Part shown: positions 35,068 to 42,168 of the stretch, one piece after another
How positions within the stretch are numbered: position 1 is the first letter of the stretch
How the letters are laid out: each line of letters begins with the position of its first letter
DNA from: Yaniella flava
GTDB taxonomy: Bacteria; Actinomycetota; Actinomycetes; Actinomycetales; Micrococcaceae
DNA length: 64,000 nucleotides
NCBI RefSeq assembly: GCF_039529295.1
Contig: NZ_BAAAMN010000013.1
Coordinates: forward strand, 97,499-161,498
Reading direction: 5' to 3'
Position numbers and translations under genes: made by a program
Notes under the pieces: model-generated
The model's database searches: none
Told to the model about the DNA's origin: nothing
What the model saw: the letters and a program-made list of their open reading frames with translations, nothing else

Positions 35068-36258
35068 CTAGAGTTCAAGCAAAATAGCTTCGCCTTGGCC
35101 GCCACCGCCACACAAAGCGATGGCAGCCCTTCCACCGCCGCGACGCGCGAGTTCTTTCGACGCGGTCAGCACGAGGCGTGCTCCTGATGCACCGACTGGA
35201 TGGCCAAGCGCGATGGCACCACCATAGAGATTCGTTCTCTCAAGCGGGTAATCGAGGTCTTTGAGGGATTGCACGACAACTGCCCCGAATGCCTCGTTGA
35301 TTTCAATGAAATCCAAGTCTTCAGTTTCCCAGCCTGAGCGCTTCGTTGCGGCAGCAATTGCATTCGACGGTTGCGAATGCAATTGGGAATCACGCGGTCC
35401 AGCTACCTGCCCGTAACCAGCAACCGTCGCCAGAATCGTATGCCCGCGCTGCTCAGCGTAGTCACGAGACGCGACGACGAGGGCCGCAGCGCCATCAGAA
35501 AGTTGTGACGAGTTGCCAGCCGTCACCGTACCGTCTTGTGCGAAAGCTGGGCGCAGGTCTGCCAAGCTGTCTGCCGTGGTGTTCGAGCGCACTCCTTCAT
35601 CTGCATCAAAGAGCATTGGCTCACCGCGGCGTTGTGGGATCTCAACCGGAGCAATTTCCTCGCCACGTACGTCCCTCCCAGCCTCGGCGCGCTGGTGCGA
35701 CAAAGCAGCCACCTCGTCCTGGCTGGCACGATTCAAACCAAATTTTTGATTGCCCTGTTCCGTCAGCACTCCCATGGAAACCCCACTGCCCTGGTCGCTG
35801 AGTGCATCATGATCAGTTGCATCCAACATGGTAACGGGACCGTATTTATGCCCGGCACGGGAGCCCGGGATGAGGTGCGGCGCGTTTGTCATAGACTCCT
35901 GCCCGCCAGCGACGACCACGTCGGCATCGCCGAGCGCAATCATCCGTGCCGCATCTATCACAGCGGTCGCTCCCGATAGGCACACCTTATTGATGGTGAT
36001 GCCATGAACATCGCGACCGATACCAGCATGAAGCGCTGCCTCACGTCCGGGATTTTGACCTGCCCCTGCTTGGATCACCTGGCCCATCACGACGGTATCT
36101 ACCGTCTCGGCCGATAGGTTTGCATCGAGCATGGCGGCTTTGATCGCGTGGGCGCCCAAATCAATAGCTGAGTGCCCGGAGAGAGAACCAAGCAGCCGCC
36201 CAAACGGGGTGCGAGATCCACCTATAATCACTGCATCACGTGGCGAAGGTGTAGACAA
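35068..36258 (-). CDS. Acetyl-CoA acetyltransferase (thiolase)
   Basis: A 396-residue thiolase. The active-site cysteine is in NKVCLSGATAVIDAA, the NEAFGAVVVQ block and GGAIALGHPVGASG supply His, and CGGGGQGEA holds the second Cys. It condenses two acetyl-CoA or thiolyses acetoacetyl-CoA. The frame opens at 36315, but TTG 36258 has AGGAG 5 bases upstream and yields the standard length of about 395 residues. It stands alone between prfB and ftsE. Biosynthetic versus degradative direction cannot be told. Confidence 0.93.
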   Translation of the reverse strand: MSTPSPRDAVIIGGSRTPFGRLLGSLSGHSAIDLGAHAIKAAMLDANLSAETVDTVVMGQVIQAGAGQNPGREAALHAGIGRDVHGITINKVCLSGATAVIDAARMIALGDADVVVAGGQESMTNAPHLIPGSRAGHKYGPVTMLDATDHDALSDQGSGVSMGVLTEQGNQKFGLNRASQDEVAALSHQRAEAGRDVRGEEIAPVEIPQRRGEPMLFDADEGVRSNTTADSLADLRPAFAQDGTVTAGNSSQLSDGAAALVVASRDYAEQRGHTILATVAGYGQVAGPRDSQLHSQPSNAIAAATKRSGWETEDLDFIEINEAFGAVVVQSLKDLDYPLERTNLYGGAIALGHPVGASGARLVLTASKELARRGGGRAAIALCGGGGQGEAILLEL

Positions 36259-36399
36259 AGGGACTCCTAAGTTGTATGGCGTGGCTTCAAACACATTGTA
36301 GTTCAAAAACACCATAAACCGGACACTTGTATAAGACTATTTTTCCACTTTCAGTGAAAGGCCATTAACTGAACTCAGCTGAGTTTTGTCTACCTTTTC

Positions 36400-37506
36400 T
36401 TAGTGACGGCCTTCAGCTCGCCACCGGATACCAGCATCGATAAAATCGTTGATTTCCCCATTAAAGACTTTCTCCGGGTTGCCCTCTTCATGGCTGGTGC
36501 GGAGATCTTTGACCATTTGATACGGGTTAAGAACGTAGGAGCGCATTTGGTCGCCCCAGGACGCCTTCACGTCGCCCGCAAGCTCCTTCTTCTTGGCATC
36601 CTCGGCTTCTTTGCGAAGTAACAAGAGTCGAGACTGCAGCACGCGTAAGGCCGCCGCGCGGTTCTGAATTTGTGATTTTTCGTTTTGCATAGAAACCACA
36701 ATTCCTGTGGGGATGTGGGTCATGCGAACCGCAGAGTCAGTAGTGTTCACGTGTTGCCCGCCCGGGCCTGAGGAACGGAAAACGTCAATTTTCAGGTCGG
36801 TATCCGGAATTTCGATCGAATCATCAGTCTCGATCAAAGGAACAACTTCTACAGCAGCAAATGACGTATGCCGACGGCCCTGGTTATCAAACGGTGAGAT
36901 GCGCACGAGTCGATGCGTTCCCGCCTCAACAGATAGCGTGCCGTATGCGTACGAAGCATTGACTTCAAAAGTCGCCGATTTCAGCCCAGCCTCCTCAGCA
37001 TAGGAGGTGTCCATAACCTTGGCAGGATACCCATTGTGCTCGGCCCAGCGCAGATACATACGCAGTAACATCTGAGTAAAGTCTGAGGCGTCCACTCCCC
37101 CAGCACCCGCTCGAATGGTAATGACGGCCTCGCGCTCATCATATTCACCACTGAGTAGCGTCACGGTTTCTAATTGGGTCAAGGATTTTGAGATGCTGGC
37201 TAATTCCGTGGCAGCCTCAGCATAGAGGTCAGTGTCTTCGCCTTCTTGGGCGAGCTCCGCCATGACTTCCAAATCATCAATACGAGAGTACAACGAGGTC
37301 AGGCGCCCGAGTTCATTTTCTTTCCGCGACAGGGCCGAAGTCACTTGTTGTCCCACGGCTGGGTCATCCCAGAGATTAGGCGCACTGGCTTCTTCGGAGA
37401 GCTCAGCAACGTCCGCTCGTATCTGTTCAATGTCAGATACGGCTTCGATGGATTCGTATGTGTGGCGCAGATTTGCGATTTCTGCGGAAAAGTCTATATC
37501 AGCCAT
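36400..37506 (-). CDS. prfB: Peptide chain release factor 2
   Basis: A 368-residue class I release factor. The peptidyl hydrolysis loop SGPGGQHVNTTDSAVR holds GGQ, and the stop-codon selection tripeptide is SPF (RISPFDNQ), as in RF2, which reads UAA and UGA. Unlike E. coli there is no in-frame UGA and no programmed frameshift: the frame is uninterrupted, as is usual in Actinobacteria. ATG 37506 precedes a normal N-terminus. It is conserved upstream of ftsEX in this phylum. Confidence 0.96.
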   Translation of the reverse strand: MADIDFSAEIANLRHTYESIEAVSDIEQIRADVAELSEEASAPNLWDDPAVGQQVTSALSRKENELGRLTSLYSRIDDLEVMAELAQEGEDTDLYAEAATELASISKSLTQLETVTLLSGEYDEREAVITIRAGAGGVDASDFTQMLLRMYLRWAEHNGYPAKVMDTSYAEEAGLKSATFEVNASYAYGTLSVEAGTHRLVRISPFDNQGRRHTSFAAVEVVPLIETDDSIEIPDTDLKIDVFRSSGPGGQHVNTTDSAVRMTHIPTGIVVSMQNEKSQIQNRAAALRVLQSRLLLLRKEAEDAKKKELAGDVKASWGDQMRSYVLNPYQMVKDLRTSHEEGNPEKVFNGEINDFIDAGIRWRAEGRH

Positions 37507-37546
37507 GGCCTTTCAAGGATACGCGATATGGGGTGCAGGTCATAAA

Positions 37547-37978
37547 CTATTGTTCGAGACGCGTACGCGCCGTGCCTTCAGCTACCACTTGTACCCCCGC
37601 TGGGATTACCCAATTCACAATGGGAGGATGGGCTGTGGCAGATAGTTGCACTTCGACCGTGGTATCTCCGATGACGCGTACTGATTCGATGTTGAGGTTT
37701 GGAAACCGCTGCACAGCATCAACATTTGTCAAATGTTCTGAGACCTGGCGTGTGGCCGTGCTGTTGGTGATGGTCGGCGACAACTCCTGAGGATCGGCAA
37801 TAGTAAACGAGGTGGCGGCGCTTTGAGCTGCCGAATCGGCCAAAGACAACAACTTTCGATGTTGCAACGTCACAGCCATAATTGCTGTGATCGTCAAGGC
37901 GAAGAGGAGCACGATAACCGTGGCACCGATGACGAAGATTGAGGTCTGTCCGTCGTCGTGCCGGACACGTTTCATCAT
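37547..37978 (-). CDS. TadG-related pilus assembly protein
   Basis: A 143-residue protein with one N-terminal hydrophobic segment (about 14-38) after DDGQTSIF, then an extracytoplasmic domain. The Gly/Gln residues before the segment and a single segment followed by a TadG-like region fit TadE/TadG pseudopilin-associated proteins. It overlaps the preceding TadE-like gene by 4 bases and ends the tad operon. Exact role is unproven. Confidence 0.75.
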   Translation of the reverse strand: MMKRVRHDDGQTSIFVIGATVIVLLFALTITAIMAVTLQHRKLLSLADSAAQSAATSFTIADPQELSPTITNSTATRQVSEHLTNVDAVQRFPNLNIESVRVIGDTTVEVQLSATAHPPIVNWVIPAGVQVVAEGTARTRLEQ

Positions 37979-38400
37979 TCAAATTCTCCTATCACGTGGT
38001 ATCCGGTGGCATCCATCGTGGCGACGCTCGTTTGAGTGCCAAGAAACGTTGGTATAAGCGGCAGCGGAACGTCGATCGATACGTTGACTGTTATACGAGT
38101 GCCAGGTGTAGTGCACGATGTGTTGCTACATTGAATTGTTGTGTGCGTTGTGTCGGGATCGAGCTGGTAATTTTCCGCAGTCAGGTGGACTGTGTTGATC
38201 GCACGAGCCTCGGCTTGAGCATTGTCCGATGTGTGGGCAATAGTTTTTGCAGCTTGGTCTGATGCCGCCACCACGGCATAGCCTGCAGCTTGGAGCTGGG
38301 AAATAGTTACGAGCAAATAGATCGCCGGTATGAGCAGGATGATACACAGCCCGATGAATTCTACTGTGGCAGAGCCGTTGTCATTGCGGTGTGAGGTCAT
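37975..38400 (-). CDS. TadE-like pilus protein
   Basis: A 141-residue protein. The start MTSHRNDNGSATVEFIGLCIILLIPAIYLLVTISQLQ is the classic TadE motif (GSATVEF then a single membrane helix). Cys-containing ectodomain (IQCSNTSCTT). ATG 38400 is preferred over the longer frame to 38460. It overlaps the preceding TadE gene by 20 bases. TadE-type pseudopilins assemble the Flp pilus and are cleaved by a prepilin peptidase; none is visible here. Confidence 0.82.
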   Translation of the reverse strand: MTSHRNDNGSATVEFIGLCIILLIPAIYLLVTISQLQAAGYAVVAASDQAAKTIAHTSDNAQAEARAINTVHLTAENYQLDPDTTHTTIQCSNTSCTTPGTRITVNVSIDVPLPLIPTFLGTQTSVATMDATGYHVIGEFE

Positions 38401-38758
38401 ACGCTTGGGCTGTAGCTGATAGTGGGATGGGGCCTGTGATAAAGCCCAGGAGTGGAACACGGTGGGTAATAGTCACGCTAATGAGTTCTCCGTCAGCGGC
38501 TCTATTAATGCTTACCTCGGCAGATTCGGCATTTGGAACGGCTGTGGTGAGCAGGGTTGTTGTGCGCTGTTGACCGTCCGCCAAAGTTCTATCGGCCAGT
38601 GCTGCGTGACGTGCACCGGCCGAGGCCGCATCAATCATGGTGTTTCTCGTATGGATGACGACGCCTAATTGCAAAATAGTGCCACACAACAGTGTGATCA
38701 GCGCGATGATCATTGCAGATTCTGCAACGATCGACCCGGATTCGTTTTTCCCGGACAT
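38381..38758 (-). CDS. TadE family protein
   Basis: A 125-residue TadE-like protein: MSGKNESGSIVAESAMIIALITLLCGTILQLGVVIHTRNTM. The motif GSIVAESAM is followed by one hydrophobic helix, and the rest is a small extracytoplasmic domain. It starts directly at the end of the short pilin-like gene. It shares its likely pilus-assembly role with the two following genes. Confidence 0.82.
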   Translation of the reverse strand: MSGKNESGSIVAESAMIIALITLLCGTILQLGVVIHTRNTMIDAASAGARHAALADRTLADGQQRTTTLLTTAVPNAESAEVSINRAADGELISVTITHRVPLLGFITGPIPLSATAQAYDLTPQ

Positions 38759-38947
38759 TTAGGCGTCAGAGACTCTACTAATTGCATCTTCGAATAAGCC
38801 GTTCAGCGCTGGGCCAGCGATGGCAAGTAACCCTGCGACCAGGATGGCAGTCATCAGCGTAATCATGACCCAGCCGGGTACATCGCCGCGTTCATCAGCC
38901 ACATTCTCGGGTGATAGGTGTGTGAGGAGGAGAGTGATAAGATGCAA
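38759..38947 (-). CDS. Small Flp-pilin-like or tad-locus membrane protein
   Basis: A 63-residue protein, start TTG 38947 with GAAGGG about 9 bases upstream; the frame also runs up to 39010 inside tadC. The segment DERGDVPGWVMITLMTAILVAGLLAIAGPAL has a single helix after a Gly-containing stretch, as small tad-operon pilin-like proteins do. Position between tadC and the TadE genes is where Flp pilin is usually encoded. Too short for firm assignment. Confidence 0.6.
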   Translation of the reverse strand: MHLITLLLTHLSPENVADERGDVPGWVMITLMTAILVAGLLAIAGPALNGLFEDAISRVSDA

Positions 38948-38966
38948 GGTGATTTTCCCTTCAAGG

Positions 38967-39899
38967 TTAGAGTCCGATGTTGAGGAGTGAGAGCCCTGGA
39001 AAGACCGCAAACACTACGGTCAGTGGTAGGACGCCGAAAATAAGTGGAACAAGCATCCCGATTTCTTTCTTGCCGGCGACTTCTAACAGTTCGCGTTTTG
39101 TCAGTTCACGAACATCCGTGGCTTGCGCATGAAGAACGGTCGCCAGCGGTGTGCCCCTTTCGTGGGCCACTGTAAGGCCTGCAATGAAGCGTTCGACAGG
39201 ATTGAGCTGGAGCCTATCCGAGCATGCTTTCAAAGCCGTTGTGAGTCCATCCCCAGATCGAATATCAGCCAGCACAATACTAAATTCATATGCGAGTTCA
39301 CCGTTTGCCGTGGTAGCAACGCGTTCGAGCGCACCGCGTGCGGAGTCGCCAGCTGCCACGGATAGCGCCAGCAGCTCGGCGATTGTTGGAAATTCTGCGA
39401 GAATCTTTGCCCGTCGTCTGTTAATTTGTGTGGTCAGAAGATTGTCTCGGGCAAAGAACGCCAAGATCGTGGCCGTGAGTACAAGGACCAGTCCTAGCAA
39501 GGGATGCAAAGCGTGGTTGATCGCAGCCCAAATGCATCCTGCAGTTGCCACGGCAGCTGCTGCCACCGCCATCACCAATTGTTGTGCCCGATAGTCTGCA
39601 ATATTAAGTCTCGACCCCGCCTGCGCAAGTCGGGCGTTCAATTGAATGTTCCCCAGGTTCAATCTGTTGAGCTGGTTCACGCCCGATTGGATGATCGGCG
39701 CGGTGATGGTGGAAAGGGTTCCTAGCGCCGTCAGCGACTGTGGCTCAGTTTGGTGAGTGCGTGCCGGTCCTCGCATCTGTGGGGCGACACGCTGAACCAA
39801 CGTAGGTTTATTGAAACGAAGAGCAACCATCGCCAGCATCGTGAGACCGATGCCACCAATACTAGCCAAACCAATAGCGAGCCAAAGCGTTGCGGTCAC
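38967..39899 (-). CDS. tadC: Type II secretion/tad system F-domain protein TadC
   Basis: A 310-residue membrane protein of the GspF/TadC family: an N-terminal helix, an F domain with AELLALSVAAGDSARGALERVA, and C-terminal helices ending in a LIFGVLPLTVVFAVFPGL segment. GTG 39899 overlaps the tadB stop by 4 bases and has GGAGGG upstream. With TadB it forms the inner-membrane platform moved by TadA. Confidence 0.85.
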   Translation of the reverse strand: MTATLWLAIGLASIGGIGLTMLAMVALRFNKPTLVQRVAPQMRGPARTHQTEPQSLTALGTLSTITAPIIQSGVNQLNRLNLGNIQLNARLAQAGSRLNIADYRAQQLVMAVAAAAVATAGCIWAAINHALHPLLGLVLVLTATILAFFARDNLLTTQINRRRAKILAEFPTIAELLALSVAAGDSARGALERVATTANGELAYEFSIVLADIRSGDGLTTALKACSDRLQLNPVERFIAGLTVAHERGTPLATVLHAQATDVRELTKRELLEVAGKKEIGMLVPLIFGVLPLTVVFAVFPGLSLLNIGL

Positions 39900-40744
39900 A
39901 GTACCCTCCGTTCTGCGGGCAGAGCACCGATACGCAACATGAGTCGATAACACACGACTGAAACTGCTATACCGCCCAGTAGGAGGACTAACCCGGCCAC
40001 CGACTGATAAGCTGCCGCGGCCTCAGGTTGGGTTGCTAGGAGTAACAACACTGCCCACGGTGCAACAACGGCCAACCTGGCACCATTCACTGTCAACGAT
40101 TGACGGGCTTCAAGTTCAGCTCGCGTACGAGAGTCGTCGCGTAAGAAATCCGACAGAGTTTCTAACAGACGACCAATATCAGCGCCGCCAACTTCACGGG
40201 TGACCCGTAGGGCTGCGATCAATCGGTCTGCGGTGGGGTCAGATAGCGTTTGTCTGAGACGATCTAAAGCGTCTGTAAATCGGGCTCCCGAACGATAATC
40301 ATTGGCGAAACTCGCAAACGCATCTTGAAGTTCCATAGGTCCGCGTTCTGCTAACTGTGCCAGCGCTTCCGGAAGGGTCAGACCTGCTCGGACAGCTGAT
40401 CGAAGGTTGTCGATGGCATCTGGCCATATCTCTCGAAGGGCCGTCTGACGGCGCTTTGCTTGCCAGTTCAAAGCCACCCACGGTAGGGCTCCAGCAAACA
40501 GTCCAAAGCACAGCGCGATTGAGGCAGCGCCGGTCAATGCGGTCAAAGTTATGAATACGATGAAGGCTAGGACGAACGACAGGGTCATCACACCCGAAAC
40601 CGTGATACGTCTGATCCCACTCCTGGCCACCAATTGCTCGAGCCTAGAGGGTTTGATATGCCCACGTCGAGGTTTTCTTGGCCAAAAGGACCACCAGATG
40701 AGCAGCAATCCGGCGCCGAGTCCTAAACCAATAACGACGCTCAT
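39896..40744 (-). CDS. tadB: Tad system membrane platform protein TadB
   Basis: A 282-residue membrane protein with an N-terminal helix pair, an F domain (DNLRSAVRAGLTLPEALAQLAERGP and the RVTREVGGADIGRLLETLSDFLRDD region), and two C-terminal helices. It is homologous in outline to TadC, with which it is coupled. ATG 40744 overlaps the tadA stop by 4 bases. Expected to transmit ATPase motion to pilin extrusion. Confidence 0.87.
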   Translation of the reverse strand: MSVVIGLGLGAGLLLIWWSFWPRKPRRGHIKPSRLEQLVARSGIRRITVSGVMTLSFVLAFIVFITLTALTGAASIALCFGLFAGALPWVALNWQAKRRQTALREIWPDAIDNLRSAVRAGLTLPEALAQLAERGPMELQDAFASFANDYRSGARFTDALDRLRQTLSDPTADRLIAALRVTREVGGADIGRLLETLSDFLRDDSRTRAELEARQSLTVNGARLAVVAPWAVLLLLATQPEAAAAYQSVAGLVLLLGGIAVSVVCYRLMLRIGALPAERRVL

Positions 40745-41967
40745 GCAGTCGTCCCCACAACAGATCGGATATCGATCCCGGTATCGGCGAATTTTGGATG
40801 ATCTATGAGACCCGTAGGGTTGAAAGTCAGGTGATCATCGACCATCTGAAACACTGGAGATGACTCAATGATGCCGCCTTCGACTCGTTGTCCAACCGAT
40901 AGAATCTCTGTGACTTGTCGATGGCCGTTGGGTTTGCGAGCGCAATGAACAACTAAATCAAAGCAGCTGGCAACGGTTGGGGTGACAAAGTCCCGGCTAA
41001 TATTCTCACCGGCGAGTAGTGGCAGCGTGCAGATTTTGGTCAATGCATCGTATGAGGAGTTGGCATGGACCGAACACATGCCGCTCAAACCCGCGTTTAA
41101 GGCCACTAGCATATCGAGTGCTTCTGCTTCGCGAACCTCCCCTACGATGATTCGATCGGGGCGCATCCGAAGCGCTTCTTTGACCAATCTTCGCAGGGAT
41201 ATTTCGCCAATACCTTCAAGGTTGGGCTGACGACATTGCATATTGATGACGTCGCGCTGAGGTATTTTGAGTTCGAAGATTTCCTCAACTGTAATGACTC
41301 GCTCACGCGGTCCGATAGAAGCAGCCAAGCAATTGATCAGCGTAGTCTTACCGGCCTGAGTCGCGCCTGAAACCAATACATTCAGTCCAGTTCCGATAGC
41401 TGCGTCCAGGAATGCGGCAGCTTGAGCCGTCAAGCTACCCTTCCGGACTAAATCGTTGAGACGGTGAGCCCGAACAACGAACTTCCGGATATTCACCGCC
41501 CAATGTTTTGCCGTGATATCCGGGATGACTACGTGGAGACGCGAACCATCCGGGAGCGCCGCATCAACAAACGGCGTCGACAAATCAAGCCGACGACCAC
41601 TCGATTTGAGCATCTTCTCCACCAAATCAGCGACTTCCTGGGTGGACAACGAAATGTTGGTGAGTTCAGTGACACCAGACCGTGCACAAAAGATCTGGGA
41701 AGGCGAGTTGATCCAAATCTCTTCAACTTCTGGATCATCTAACAATGGCTGTAACGGGCCAAAGCCTGCAACGGCGTCGAAAATCTCCTGCTGGGTAGTC
41801 GGGATATCGTCCAGCATGGGCAGTGGTGCATGCATGCTGCGCGCGTCATAGTCAGCAGCAGCACTTGCTACGAGCTCTCGAACCTCATCAGGCTGTCCCG
41901 CCGGATCAATGCCGCGAGATCGAATTAGCTCACGAACTTCTAGTTCCAACAATTGTTTCGCTTGCAT
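40741..41967 (-). CDS. tadA: Tad/CpaF-family secretion ATPase TadA
   Basis: A 408-residue CpaF/TadA ATPase. The Walker A sequence is GATQAGKTTLINCL, with the Asp box EIFELK and Walker B/His box regions RMRPDRIIVGEVREAEALDMLVALNAG. An N-terminal segment (EEIWINSPSQIFC) is the usual all-alpha/PAS-like entry. It powers Tad pilus assembly and leads the operon tadA-B-C. It is divergent from the FHA/FtsK gene, with a 201-base gap between starts. Confidence 0.92.
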   Translation of the reverse strand: MQAKQLLELEVRELIRSRGIDPAGQPDEVRELVASAAADYDARSMHAPLPMLDDIPTTQQEIFDAVAGFGPLQPLLDDPEVEEIWINSPSQIFCARSGVTELTNISLSTQEVADLVEKMLKSSGRRLDLSTPFVDAALPDGSRLHVVIPDITAKHWAVNIRKFVVRAHRLNDLVRKGSLTAQAAAFLDAAIGTGLNVLVSGATQAGKTTLINCLAASIGPRERVITVEEIFELKIPQRDVINMQCRQPNLEGIGEISLRRLVKEALRMRPDRIIVGEVREAEALDMLVALNAGLSGMCSVHANSSYDALTKICTLPLLAGENISRDFVTPTVASCFDLVVHCARKPNGHRQVTEILSVGQRVEGGIIESSPVFQMVDDHLTFNPTGLIDHPKFADTGIDIRSVVGTTA

Positions 41968-42168
41968 CTTGCTCCAAAATCAACTTCACACGCCTAAGAA
42001 TTTGTGACAGGTTTCACTCTATTTATTCCGCAGATGGTTTCAAGGCCTCATGGGCGCTTTGTGGATAAGTTTTATGGAACTTGAGTTATCCCCAACCTTG
42101 TGCGCCGCACCCTCTCATTTCAGTATTCCCTAGCATGATGGGGTCCATCAAGTGTTGAAAGGATGACC

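Noticed and set aside
36259..36315. Longer thiolase start in the frame to 36315
   Set aside because: The added residues MVFLNYNVFEATPYNLGVP are not thiolase-like; TTG 36258 has AGGAG and gives normal length.
36400..37506. Programmed frameshift in prfB
   Set aside because: The release factor frame is uninterrupted; there is no early in-frame TGA or slippery CTTT site, as is usual for Actinobacteria.
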